A stretch of DNA of 64,000 nt, taken from contig JBBELK010000384.1 of NCBI GenBank assembly GCA_037783545.1, positions 868,001-932,000 of the forward strand, written 5' to 3'. Origin of the DNA: Henricia sp. BOLD:AAB3569 (Eukaryota > Echinodermata > Asteroidea > Spinulosida > Echinasteridae). The translations under genes were made by a program, and so were the position numbers. Below are positions 34,575 through 45,459 of the stretch, piece by piece. The notes under the pieces were generated by a model. That model was not told the DNA's origin, did not search any database, and saw only the letters and a list, made by a program, of their open reading frames with translations. Position 1 is the first letter of the stretch, and each line of letters opens with the position of its first letter.

Positions 34575-35765
34575 ATAAAAACTCCAGTTGTGATGGGTAA
34601 ACCATGCACGTCTTGAGTAACGTAACACCAGTTGTGATGGGTAAACCATGCACGTCTTGAGTAACGTAACACCAGTTGCGATGGGTAAACCATGCACGTC
34701 TTGAGTAACGTAACACCAGTTGCGATGGGTAAACCATGCACGTCTTGAGTAACGTAACACCAGTTGCGATGGGTAAACCATGCACGTCTTGAGTAACGTA
34801 ACACCAGTTGTGATGGGTAAACCATGCACGTCTTGAGTAACGTAACACCAGTTGCGATGGGTAAACCATGCACGTCTTGAGTAACGTAACACCAGTTGCG
34901 ATGGGTAAACCATGCACGTCTTGAGTAACGTAACACCAGTTGCGATGGGTAAACCATGCACGTCTTGAGTAACGTAACACCAGTTGTGATGGGTAAACCA
35001 TGCACGTCTTGAGTAACGTAACACCAGTTGCGATGGGTAAACCATGCACGTCTTGAGTAACGTAACACCAGTTGCGATGGGTAAACCATGCACGTCTTGA
35101 GTAACGTAACACCAGTTGCGATGGGTAAACCATGCACGTCTTGAGTAACGTAACACCAGTTGCGATGGGTAAACCATGCACGTCTTGAGTAACGTAACAC
35201 CAGTTGCGATGGGTAAACCATGCACGTCTTGAGTAACGTAACACCAGTTGCGATGGGTAAACCATGCACGTCTTGAGTAACGTAACACCAGTTGCGATGG
35301 GTAAACCATGCACGTCTTGAGTAACGTAACACCAGTTGCGATGGGTAAACCATGCACGTCTTGAGTAACGTAACACCAGTTGCGATGGGTAAACCATGCA
35401 CGTCTTGAGTAACGTAACACCAGTTGCGATGGGTAAACCATGCACGTCTTGAGTAACGTAACACCAGTTGCGATGGGTAAACCATGCACGTCGTGAGTAA
35501 CGTAACACCAGTTGTGATGGGTAAACCATGCACGTCTTGAGTAACGTAACACCAGTTGCGATGGGTAAACCATGCACGTCTTGAGTAACGTAACACCAGT
35601 TGTGATGGGTAAACCATGCACGTCTTTAGTAACGTAACACCAGTTGCGATGGGTAAACCATGCACGTCTTGAGTAACGTAACACCAGTTGTGATGGGTAA
35701 ACCATGCACGTCTTGAGTAACGTAACACCAGTTGCGATGGGTAAACCATGCACGTCTTGAGTAAG
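34575..35765. repeat. 44-bp minisatellite array, about 27 units
   Basis: Unit GATGGGTAAACCATGCACGT plus CTTGAGTAACGTAACACCAGTTG(C/T). All three minus frames stay open for about 350-400 codons because 44 is not a multiple of three and no frame of the unit has a stop. Not a protein gene. Confidence 0.97.
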
Positions 35766-35783
35766 TCAAAAAAGCTTTACAGT

Positions 35784-35985
35784 CACTTCGCCCCAAAACC
35801 ACTTTGCCCAAAAACCACTAACTTCGCCCGGAACCACGGCCTGTGCACGAAGAAGTTTTTGGGCGAAGCGGCATTTAGGCGAAGTGGTGTTTGGGCGAAG
35901 TGGTTCAGAGAGAAGTGGTCTAGGGCAAAGTGGTTTTGGGGCGAAAAGACGAAATTCACTGATTTACTCATTTCTCAAAGAGGTG
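35784..35985. repeat. GGGCGAAGTGGT-rich palindromic repeat, copy 2
   Basis: CACTTCGCCCCAAAACCACT at the left and AAGTGGTTTTGGGGCGAA at the right make a foldback. The right part is the reverse complement of the 26.7-kb copy. Confidence 0.75.
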
Positions 35986-37285
35986 TTTTTAAGAATTTGT
36001 TTCGTGCAAAAAGCCAGAGATATGCTCTGTAGTTGTGTGGTTGTATGTTTTACCAGACATCATGATGAGTATTTGAGAAACATATTTAAAAAAGGAAAAA
36101 TAGGGGGAAAAGGGGAAAATCACAACTAAAAAGAAATATCGACAGTTCAAATTAAGGCTGCTCATTGACATTGCTCCGTGGTATTAAATATACATTTTAT
36201 TGGGAGTACATTTATCAAATACACTATACCCACAATAAGTTAGGGATATTGTGGGGTATACGCAGATATTTTATTGGGGGTATATGCGTTCCGCTAGAAT
36301 GATTCTGTATAATGATTAAACAATTGTATCTGCATGACTGACACACCTTGTCACAGGAATATAGGGGAAACAGTCATTATACCAATACACTTATTGTGAG
36401 TAGTGTAAGAATGATTAAAACACTATAGAGGAATTTCAAATTGTCATCGAAAAACGAGGGCCTCAGTGCTTTCTTTTGTGATAAAATTTGCAAAAGAAAA
36501 GACGCGTGACGTAACATAATGGCTCAGCATCTAAAACAATGCTGACAGTGCTAAATTGAAATGTCAATAGCCACGGCAGGTAGTCAAATATAGCAGTTTC
36601 TGAGATACTCGATTGTGGCCGTATCCGATTTGACTCCTAATAAACGTGACGATTTATCACGGCCAAATAAGACATTTTCATTGAAAAATTGGCTCTGAAT
36701 TTTCTGACAAAGAGTTGATTTATAGGTCTTACGCCATACTACACATCGTTTGCGAAGATTTACTTGGGATCCGGGATATCATGATGCAGTTGAAAAAGCA
36801 GGTAACATTTTACTTCAAGCAGGAATCAATTTACCGTATCATCGTCAATTCCCTTCATTGTGAAATAGACACAATATTGCCAGTAGTCACGTTTTAATGT
36901 TCGCTGAGTGGCAATAAATCACGCTTGTATACCCTTCATAGTTTCTAGGGGTAGGTTACACGCAGAGTAATGTGGGGTTCTAACTAATAAAATACCATGG
37001 TAATGATGATAAATTCAGCGCACGAATTATGTGTGTGACGTGTGCAAAACCTACATGTACCTTGCCTGCTGGAAACAAAATATCTTTGTGTGTCTTTTTA
37101 CAAAAACAAAAGATGACTCTGCAGTCACGTGTCGTGCAAAATGTGACCAATGAGAGCTCATAGCAATTTGTCCTTCACAACGCCCTTTACTGGCGGCGAG
37201 TATACACAGAAGAAACATTAGCCCGAATTTACGAAAGGTGATCATCGCACGTTGAAATAGCAGTACACGCGTGCAATCGGTGTAA

Positions 37286-37553
37286 AGCGGGCCTCCCACT
37301 GTGCGATTTTGGCCACGAATTTCCAACGATTAGCTACGATTTGGTACCATTGTGTATAGAGTCTATGGACAGTCTCTGGTTATCGTACCAAATCGTACCA
37401 AATTTGTGGCAAAAATCGCACAGTGGGAGGCCTCCCACTGTGTGATTTTTGCTACGAATTAGGTACGATTAGCTACGATTGGGTACGATTGTGTGTAGAG
37501 TCTATAGGCAGTCTCCGATAATCGTACCAATTCGTGGCAAAAATCGCACAGTA
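37286..37553. mobile_element. PIF-type MITE family A, head-to-head dimer
   Basis: Two copies of the AGCGGGCCTCCCACTGTGCG element share one terminal repeat at 37,431. Nested inside the Harbinger-like element. Confidence 0.8.
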
Positions 37554-37645
37554 ACGTACTTTATTTCTATTGTGCCTGGCCCGGTGGCGTCGACGTGTCT
37601 ATTAGCATTTCAATCTGGCCGACGTAATGCGTGCGAGTAGCAAAC

Positions 37646-37894
37646 ATGTCTGGAAAGAAGCGTTCTGATAATTATAAACCAGTTGAGAAGATGGCGTTGA
37701 TAAATGTGCTAAAAATTAATAAAAGTGTCATTGAAGATAGGCTTAAGAGAAGTGACACGAAGTCTAATCAAAGGGATTTCATTGTCATTTGCACTAAGGT
37801 GTCTAACTCTTTGCCCGAGTTAGACGTGTGTAACATAAATAGGTTTCGTAATTCGATGAATATTTATAAACGCATGATCATCGTCCGTTTTTGA
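37646..37894 (+). CDS. Myb/SANT-like (Harbinger accessory-type) ORF, 82 aa
   Basis: Starts ATG TCT GGA: MSGKKRSDNYKPVEKMAL, then INVLKINKSVIEDRLKRS, DFIVICTKVSNSLPE and NRFRNSMNIYKR before TGA. This follows the layout of Myb/SANT-like DNA-binding domains carried by PIF/Harbinger elements (basic N-terminus, first helix, K..IIE linker, second helix, recognition helix with N and R). It sits between inverted repeats at 37,222 and 37,930, so it is likely the DNA-binding subunit of a mobile element or a fragment of it. No DDE nuclease is nearby. Domain call is from pattern recognition. Confidence 0.5.
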   Translation: MSGKKRSDNYKPVEKMALINVLKINKSVIEDRLKRSDTKSNQRDFIVICTKVSNSLPELDVCNINRFRNSMNIYKRMIIVRF

Positions 37895-39200
37895 AAATTA
37901 CACGCGAAAAACACCTTTCGTAAATTCGGGTCATTGTGTTTACACTGGTGCACATGGCACGTGTGAATCGGCCGGCTACCAATCAGTAACACCCATTTGG
38001 AGACATTGTGGTTTCATATATAATTCAGCCTGTGTTTGCGACCACCTATCTTCCTGTAAGTATATATTTTCTGCTATTGTAATCTAAACGAGCGTAACAG
38101 GTCGGCCCGTAACTCCAAAATATCCAGTCAAGAACCTTATAGACAATCCAGTTACCCAAAACGCCTCCCATCACAAGCTAAATCATGCTTCAGTGATTTC
38201 AATCGGTAAAGGTCACTTCGGAGGTCTTGGGTGCTTATTGTGTCGCATGTCATGCCCTGATTGTTATTAGTCCTCAAACTCAACATGTGGTGATGTTGAA
38301 GAATTGATATGGTATTCGTCGACCTTGCAACGTGTCTATTCCAAGGGATTCGAAATGCATCTTTAAAATTCGGTCGGTTGAGGGCATCACACCTCTTAAT
38401 TATCCTGGTTTTCCCTTGGATGCAGGAAGAAAATCTCGAGAGGCGTCTTAACGACGCCTCAGACTTGACAATGGCTTCGTGGCCATTTAAAACACTATCC
38501 AGTTCGCACACATTTCATTTCAGCATATATGACACGGAGCCTTTTCCTACCTCCATGAGTTTACCCACCAAAAAAAAGAAAGAAGGAATGCATGAAATAG
38601 ATTGCTATATGACTCTAAAAAGCAGGTGGTGGTGATCTAATTCCGGGTACGTAAGTTGGAGCGAAAGGGGAATCGACAAGATAGAAGACGAGCACTCAAG
38701 GAATCCTGCTCCAATCAATATTGGGACCTTCTCATAAGGCCACACAAAATGACACAAAGCACGGCACAGCGTGATCAAGTGGCGCTGATTTAAGCACGCA
38801 TCCTCAATCTATCTTTGCTGGCGGTGGAACCGATATCCCCGCACTGCCTTGCTCAAACTCTCCCGAGTAAACACAGGGAAATGAAAAGTTCGTGCATAAT
38901 TCCCACACCTCTTTCCTTCGGAAATTCCGCTGGGTTGATTAAAAATGGAAACCTATACACATTCATGTCACGCACGCGGATTAAGCTGTTTTTGTTGTTG
39001 TTCTATTTAAAACAAGGATTGGTTTTTCGGGTGACGATATAACTCGTTTTCTAAACGATAATCAGAGACACATGCTTGGTATATTTTTTAAACAAAATGG
39101 CGGATTTTGATTTGTGACCTTTTTTGTCAGCGTTGCCGTCAAGTATAGAATGCATTGTGCGGGGTTTTGCTGTCATTTGTAGATACATGTAATACATTTA

Positions 39201-39641
39201 CAGTTGAAGTCAAAAGTATATATACATGTAAACCACTACCACCATCACCCAAAATGGTAAACAGGACTATATACTGGTTCAAATCTGCACCCCCAGGGGT
39301 GCTTATCGTTGATACAATAGCAGCACCCCTATTGGAGCAAAATGTGCACCATGCGAGTCAGACTGCACTTTATGGGTGCACACATGTTCACATGGTGCAA
39401 ATTTTCTCCCATAGGGGTGCACATTTCCTCCTTTTGGGGTGCTGCTATTGTATCAAGATAAGCACCCCAGTTGCACCCTAATTTCTTAGTATACCCGAAC
39501 CATTGCAAGGTGTACAAGCTATGTTTTAAGTACTACATGCACGTGAGGAATTTAGTAAAGACTGTTACACAAAATGGTGTAAGCACACCAGTTTTAATAC
39601 TTGGTTGCATACAGTTGTATTTATACTTCTGACCTCAACTG
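39201..39641. mobile_element. Tc1-type MITE with nested insertion
   Basis: Flanked by TA, ends CAGTTGAAGTCAAAAGTATA and inverted ATACTTCTGACCTCAACTG, the Tc1 terminal-repeat pattern. Same family as 42,110-42,346 in reverse orientation, but interrupted at 39,270-39,491. Confidence 0.85.
39270..39491. mobile_element. 222-bp foldback inserted into the Tc1-type MITE
   Basis: The related copy reads GGACTACCCG where this one reads GGACTA, 222 bp, then TACCCG. The insert is itself palindromic (GGTGCTTATC, GATACAATAGCAGCACCCC and inverses), with TA duplicated at its ends. Confidence 0.85.
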
Positions 39642-39746
39642 TATGGATTTGGGGATTACAGGCAGGGTTTGTTTTGCTCTATATACCCAACGTAACTTGG
39701 TTAGCACTGGGCATATATACTCACTTTTACTCAGTGCTTCCATCCC

Positions 39747-39783
39747 CCCCCCCCCCCCCCCCCCCCCGCCGCCCCCCCGCCCC
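39747..39783. repeat. Poly-C tract
   Basis: Almost uninterrupted C run with a few G. Low complexity only. Confidence 0.95.
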
Positions 39784-39827
39784 GAGACACTATGGGGGAA
39801 AAACTCCATAACGTGCTTATAGGTGGA

Positions 39828-39896
39828 CTGGAGCCCACGACGTCCTGCATACTAGACAGGCGTCTTAACCACTCGACCATCTGGTCGGCGTTGAGT
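39828..39896 (-). repeat. tRNA-like SINE head, minus strand
   Basis: Minus-strand A-box TGGTCGAGTGG followed by TTAAGACGCCTG and a decayed B-box region (GGGCTCCAGTCC). Similar 5' part to the 7.7-kb copy. Confidence 0.5.
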
Positions 39897-40479
39897 AGTC
39901 GGTTTAAATTATTTACGTGTCCAAAGGTTTATGTTCACAGACGCTGTAAAAAGCACGAAAATGTCGTGTTTCCTGCATGTGTGTTTCACTGACCCTCGTT
40001 AGTTTCAACATTCGTACACGGCTGATTTGGGATGGTGCAAGACTGTCATGTAACGAAGGTAGTCTCTGACACTATCTGACCCAGCAGTTAATTACTTTAC
40101 TACATCAGGAGACCCAGTTGACTGTGTACGTATCGCTGCAATCTTGAACTGCTAATGCCAACTTTTTTTCAGGCAACTAAAAGCACAATGGTCTGCGCGG
40201 CACAAGCAATTGCTGGGCAACACAAGCATAATCTGGGGCATCAACATGTACACTTTGTCGAGTGAATCCTCATTCGTGTCAATAATATGGAACTGATTCA
40301 GCTCCACATAGGAGATAAACACTTCCAACTTTGAACTGTTAGTATTTTTTGATAATCTGGCTCGTGAAAGTGACCCCAAATTTGTCCAGTAGCGGGACTT
40401 TTTAATTTTCATGTACGCTTGTCTGTTTGCCAATTTTCACTCCTGCAGGGGTGGTTTTGCTTCAAGTGGAAATTACATA

Positions 40480-40960
40480 TGGACAACTAGCGGACATTAC
40501 TAACGGAGCCTCAAGACTTGGTGTTTAACACGTGGAAATCACGTTACGTGGAAATCTGTTACTAAAAATGTGTGGCTACCCAGATATCTTACCATTAAAA
40601 AGTGTAGATCACTCTCATTTTCTCATTTCGTCGGGAGCGGGAAATACGTCTGTTTTCGATTGAAAATTAGGTACAAATGCTAAAAAAGGATTTTCCTATG
40701 GAGGTCAACACGAATTGCGTAAGTTTTCCAAGGGGGTTAGCGCAATACATCGAATGGGAAAAATCATACTGCAGTTATCGTATACTGTCAGTCTCGCATG
40801 ATGAGATACAGGTACAGATATTCTCATTTTACCGATATAAGACTAATCTCCATTGGTACAGAGGGAAAGAGGCTTTTCGGTTGAATTGGGGTAGATTATA
40901 CCATTTAATTCGACGGGTGTGCTCCGAGGTATAAAGTTTTGTTTGGTAACATTTGACTGT
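40480..40960. repeat. Dispersed repeat family R, copy 2
   Basis: Shares ACTTGGTGTTTAACAC(G/A)TGG, AAAAAGTGTAGATC and GGTGTGCTCCGAGGTAT with 63.1-63.85 kb. Confidence 0.65.
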
Positions 40961-41056
40961 TTCCAAATTCATAACTTTGCCAAACCTATAAAATTAATCA
41001 TACTACTTTACAAAGTGAAATGAAACACGAGCCAAGAAAATAATATTTAATTCTCG

Positions 41057-41325
41057 GCTTTACAACTATACAGATGGAGACGTGGTTCGATGCCTGGTCA
41101 CTGCTATCGCGTTGTGTCCTTAGACAAGACACTTCACTCCACATTGTCTCTCTCTACCCATCTGTATAAATTGGAAAACCCAAGTAACTGCTATAGAGGA
41201 AAACCTGCGATGGACTATACAGCATCCCATCCAGGGGAGTAACAATGCTCCTAGTCACTCCATGCCATGGAAACCGGGGATGAGTACCGGCCGTGTGAGT
41301 AAGCTTGGCTCGTGAAGCGACTTTT
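41057..41325 (+). repeat. SINE with tRNA-like head and LINE-like tail
   Basis: B-box GTGGTTCGATGCC, then GTTGTGTCCTTAGACAAGAC, ACTTCACTCCACATTG and CATCCCATCCAGGGGAGTA, ending ATGAGTACCGGCCGTGTGAG. From memory these phrases are common in SINEs of marine deuterostomes. Confidence 0.7.
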
Positions 41326-41655
41326 ACAACTATAGTATACTATAGTACAGGCCTACAGTATACATATAGGCCTTATTGCACTGTATCCCTTTTAATTACC
41401 CTAAAAATGTATGTTTGCATTGACTAAAATCTATAAACGAGTTTCGCGCTCTTGACGTTATACAGTGCTGTATCGTAGCAACGCCTATATGAACACATTG
41501 GGTTGGGATTCAAGGGATATAGCTAAGCCTCGACCTAGTACATTTTATTAATTCCAAATTAACGGATCGACTCTGACCATTAACGCAAGACATCCGGTTC
41601 CAACGACCGGTCAGAGAAGTCAACACACTCTCCTTGCTGAATATCCATCATCGTT

Positions 41656-41753
41656 AGCCCCATCTAATGGGGACAAATTGGTCAAACATCCACATGGTTT
41701 GGGGGTAATCTGATGGTTGTATAATCTCTGCATATGAAGCCACCCAATGGTGC
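41656..41753 (-). CDS. Possible exon continuing the 41.9-kb exon
   Basis: After a 121-bp putative intron, a GTGACAG acceptor opens a frame completing the split Val and reading HHWVASYAEIIQPSDY then PQTMWMFDQFVPIRWG before TAA. No good donor was seen before the stop, so it would be terminal or the assignment is wrong. Confidence 0.25.
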
Positions 41754-41874
41754 CTGTCACAGGTCGGACAAACACACGATCGATAAGTGGGAAATTAGAA
41801 AAGGGGACAATTTGGTAAATGGGTAATTCATGCATGCTTAAAAGCAATACTATATAGAAGGCCATTGCACTTAC

Positions 41875-41945
41875 ACGTGACTGTCAATAGGGATGGAAAT
41901 AGGATGATTTAGAATTTTCACACTTGTAATGCCGACTCTCTGAGT
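41875..41945 (-). CDS. Possible exon, TQRVGITSVKILNH
   Basis: Acceptor TTAGGCTCATATAG and donor GTAAGT enclose 71 bp open in one frame: TQRVGITSVKILNHPISIP then IDSH. Hydrophobic alternation suggests beta strands. Family unknown; the piece is short, so coding status is unproven. Confidence 0.3.
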
Positions 41946-42109
41946 CTATATGAGCCTAAATAAATTGCGTAACCTATGCGACTGAACTTATCATCATCTT
42001 CATTATTTTGATCAAAGGTATTTACAAAATAATGCACGGTCATGAAACTGAATGTTTGTGGCATTTATGCATTATTATGTCAGAATTTCAATGTGTCCAA
42101 GTTTACATA

Positions 42110-42346
42110 CAGTTGTAGTCAGAAGTTTACATACAACTGTGTTAAAACTGGTGTGCTTAAACTTGCGTTGTCAACATTTTTGTAACAGTCTAAGTTGACT
42201 AAAGTCGTGATTTTGTGGAATTCCTCACGTGCATGTAGTACTTAAAACATAGCTTGTACACCTTGCAATGGTTCGGGTAGTCCTGTTTACCATTTTGGGT
42301 GATGACGGTAGCGGTGTACATGTATGTAAACGTCTAACTTCAACTG
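42110..42346. mobile_element. Tc1-type MITE, uninterrupted copy
   Basis: TA-flanked, ends CAGTTGTAGTCAGAAGTTTA and inverted AACGTCTAACTTCAACTG. Serves as the empty-site reference for the nested insertion at 39.27 kb. Confidence 0.85.
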
Positions 42347-42480
42347 TACACCAACGCCCCTGTTCTATTAGTTGACGGAAAGTGAAGTAATCAATAATGT
42401 AATGCTTTCTATTGTAACTGCCCATGATAATTACGTAATAACTAAGGTAGTATCCATGTGGCCGAATATAAAAACCCGAC

Positions 42481-42680
42481 TTCACTAGCGCCGTCTTAGT
42501 TCTTTCCCTGCCTTTTACCTCTGGCGTCCCGGGTTCGATTCTAGGGCGTGTATATGTGGATTGGGTTTGCAGTCCCTACTTGACCGCGTTAGTTTTCCCC
42601 CAGGAGATTTCCCTGGGGTTTTCTTCCCACTTCTAAATCCACTTCTAAATCTACTTGAAACCCAGAAATAAAAGGCAAAT
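42481..42680 (+). repeat. SINE-like repeat
   Basis: B-box GGGTTCGATTC followed by GTGGATTGGGTTTGCAGTCC, CTACTTGACCGCGTTAG and TTTCCCTGGGGTTTTCTTCC, a phrase order seen in invertebrate SINEs (recollection). Confidence 0.65.
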
Positions 42681-42714
42681 TTGCAATGAATTACCTGCTT
42701 CAGAAAGGAAAGTA

Positions 42715-43270
42715 TCACCGTCTACAGTCATGGGCTGATATGGTGTCGGGCAAGGAAGAGGCCTTGCTGCTTAGACATGTTAGATCGGCACCGAAAAACT
42801 AGATTGGAGTATGCTAATTAAGAGCATCAGGACAAGGATGATACTTTCTGGAAGAGTGTCCTCTGGACACATGAGACAAATTGAACCTTTTGGACATAAT
42901 AGTCTGGCGGAAATTAGGTGAACCATTCAGTCATAGTAGCACCGCATGGCGTTGGCAGCATTATGTTGTGGGGTTGTTTTGCTGCCGCAGGCACATGTAC
43001 TCTCCAGAAGATCAATAGAATCACCGTGCGAGGAAAGAGGGTTGTTTGCGTAATTTTGCAGCAAAACCTTAAGAAATAATTCCAGACTCTCAATGACACG
43101 GTGTCGTAATTGGATGTCTCAACACGTCAATGATCCCAAACATGCCCAAAGTGAATGTTTTGAATGGTCATCACAAAGCCCTGTCCTCAGCTCGATTGCA
43201 ATTCTGTGGACTAAGCTGAAAGAAGTGTGTTTGTTCACAGAGTTGCACCAGTGAGCAAGCTCACTACTAC
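42715..43270 (+). pseudogene. Tc1-like transposase remnant (DD34E type)
   Basis: Frameshifted fragments: VYSHGLIWCRARKRP, then DKDDTFWKSVLWTHETKIEP with FGHN, then NDPKHAQSECFEWSSQSP and LWTKLKEVCLFTELHQ. This tracks the Tc1 transposase from the W..VLW.DE motif through (D)NDPKH to the SP....W..LK end. The catalytic DE has become HE and several stops interrupt it, so it is inactive. It resembles the Tc1 lineage common in fish (from memory). Confidence 0.85.
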
Positions 43271-44052
43271 CGTAGCTGATCTAGATGTCACCCGAACGCT
43301 GCGTGGTTTGAATAGCTAGTCTGACTAGAGGAACCAAGCCCCGGGGGTCCGGGTAGGTTCATCTCTAGTCAGTTGTAATCACGTCACTTTTCAAGATGGC
43401 GGAATTGTAAACGCGATTGGAAAAAAAAGAAGCTTTCGCTAAAAAAGTGTTAATTTATATCAGAATTAAAGATGAATTAATAACCAATTCTATGGTAGCT
43501 TTTGGTGAGCGAGTTGAAATGTCTTTAGTAAAACATACGAGGGCAAACATGGGGGGAAAAGGTTGCCAACAATTGCTTGTAAGTATTTTTTGTAAACCGT
43601 TAACGGCGGGCAGTGCAGACGATTTTGGCCATGTTTGACTATAGATTTGCCCGACGACGCGTTCGGGTAAAAAACAAACTACGCATGTGCGAAAAAAAAA
43701 AAATCGCAAATTGACTAATGGTTAGCACCCGAACTTGCTGAGTACTGCCAGGAGGGATACTGGCCCAAGATTACAAAAGGATACTGTGGGAAGTTAATAT
43801 GATGGATATCCAAAACGAGTTATCTAGCAAGAGTTATCTAGGTTATAAAGGAAACGCAAGCAAGTAGGCTATATTAACTCCCGTCCCATTGGAATTCTGA
43901 CATGGTATGACATGTATACAAGAAATCGGTTTCAAGGCCACTTTTTTGGCCAAAATAATGAAGACATTGTAACTCATTAACCACCAAACATATATGTCTG
44001 TGACGTCACCCACCCAACCCACCCAACCCACCCCGCTGCTGCGCGATGTCAC

Positions 44053-44083
44053 CTGAAGTGGTCCATCAAATTGTATGTTGAAT
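44053..44083 (-). CDS. Possible 31-bp microexon
   Basis: A strong pyrimidine tract (TTTTTTTTCTTCTTCAG) precedes 31 bases encoding FNIQFDGPLQ, followed by GTGACA. Phase fits the split Arg of the 56,940 exon and the phase-0 start of the 41,875 exon. Such a short exon can easily arise by chance. Confidence 0.25.
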
Positions 44084-44395
44084 CTGAAGAAGAAAAAAAA
44101 CAGCCACACCTGTGAATGTTCACTGTTTGAAAGTCCTCAAGAGTTTATGTGGCATCCGCGATGCGATGACGTAAAGTCAGGTTCTTTACTAAAAAAGATT
44201 TCCAATGCCGGTCCTCATAAAGTATTGTGTTCGTGTGTGGAATATGTGGACGGTAAACCAGTCTAAGCGAGCGCAAGCAACCTCGCTCAGAAATATTTAA
44301 ACTATGCAGCATTTTATTCTATTTTAGTAACTGATAAACAATATAAAATATGGCTAATTAAGTTTTATATAATTGTCGTCTATAACACAACTTAA

Positions 44396-44819
44396 AGTTG
44401 CATTGCCCGTGTTTCGGTGAAAGGATTAAAAAAATTAATTTACACAAGCGAACGAATTTAGAAAGCTTACGTGTCTCTGTAACGAAAAATATCAAAAAAC
44501 TTAAATTTCCGACGTCGGGAATTGGAGATACAAGCCTTTTTCTTGAAACGTGCTTCACATGTTGTACATGTGCGCGTACGCTCATATGTACATAGTATAT
44601 GTACAATGTACACATGTACGCGCACATGTACATTTAAGTCATAACCCTGTCGATTTAATAATTTCTTGTTTTTAATCGACTGGCATTAATCCTTAACGGA
44701 TTTTTGCGTTCTTGGTACCAAATGAAAGCTGATAACTTTTTCTATTCTAGAAAAATACCTATTTATCTTTTTGTTAAAAATTTGACGCCCAAATCGGCCA
44801 AAACACGGGCAGTGCAACT
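44396..44819. mobile_element. TTAA-flanked MITE, family D (424 bp)
   Basis: Ends AGTTGCATTGCCCGTGTTT and inverted AAACACGGGCAGTGCAACT, with TTAA on both sides. The interior has a long palindrome rich in ACATGTAC (44,550-44,635). Confidence 0.85.
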
Positions 44820-45459
44820 TTAATATTGTGTGTATAAAATATATGTGTATGAATAAATCAGTTGTTATTTTAGAAAGTTATTTACGAAATACCTTCTGAG
44901 CATGCGCGTTTACTGTCGAATGGGGCGGGAATTTTGTTAATTTCTCATAAAAGCGCGATGGTTTGGTTGTGGACTTTGTATAAATCTTATATTTATGGTA
45001 AGTTCTATTAACCATGATGATTGCCATTGTCCCGAAGAGGTCAATTATTTTTTAGCACGTATGCACCGTTTCTTAATATCGAGAAATAAGAGCATTCTGT
45101 CGTTTCAAAATCTGAAGTTTTTCAATATCATTTCCTTGTGTTGTATTTATTTGACAAAGGTCCCCGCAACATAACAACGCCGGCTGGAACAGATTACAAA
45201 TATTTTCGCTAATAAGTCTCCATTGTGATCAATCTCTTCTCATCGAGATTTGTTCAGATTGTTTTCAGAGTGTCTTATTTACAAAGTACAAGTGGAATGG
45301 AGTGCTAAAGCAAACGGCAAATTCGAGTTCAAACGAAAGGCAACCCTTTCAGGAAGGTGAACAACCTGTTTAGGCAAACATACCTCTGTCGATACAAGGA
45401 GGTTCAGCGGGGGATAAATGGCCTAATGTATTGAAGCGGGCCGTGTTGCATGGTCGTCG

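Larger units (their letters stand above)
37222..37930. mobile_element. Harbinger-like non-autonomous element, 709 bp
   Basis: Nineteen-base inverted ends, CCCGAATTTACGAAAGGTG at 37,222 and its reverse complement ending at 37,930. The interior holds a head-to-head pair of smaller MITEs (37,286-37,553) and the Myb/SANT-like ORF. Flanks CATTAG and TCATTG do not give a clean target duplication. Confidence 0.6.

Noticed and set aside
34504-35753. Three minus-strand ORFs of 357-406 codons
   Set aside because: They translate a 44-bp tandem repeat lacking stops in any frame; no non-repeat sequence supports a gene.
36727-36803. Plus-strand exon-like stretch SYAILHIVCEDLLGIRD
   Set aside because: Only 76 bp with a weak pyrimidine tract and no neighbouring exon in phase.
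37051-37326. Minus-strand ORF with signal-peptide-like FGLMFLLCILAAS and a GTACAT donor
   Set aside because: It runs across the end of a MITE and the Harbinger-like terminal repeat; phase does not connect to the membrane exon. Too easily chance.
38152-38511. 119-codon minus ORF with a GTAACT donor-like end
   Set aside because: No recognised domain; possible acceptors lack pyrimidine tracts and phase does not reach the membrane exon.
42690-42780. Minus-strand mini-exon PYQPMTVDGDTFLSEA with splice-like borders
   Set aside because: The plus strand here is Tc1 transposase sequence (VYSHGLIWCRARKRP), so the frame is incidental.
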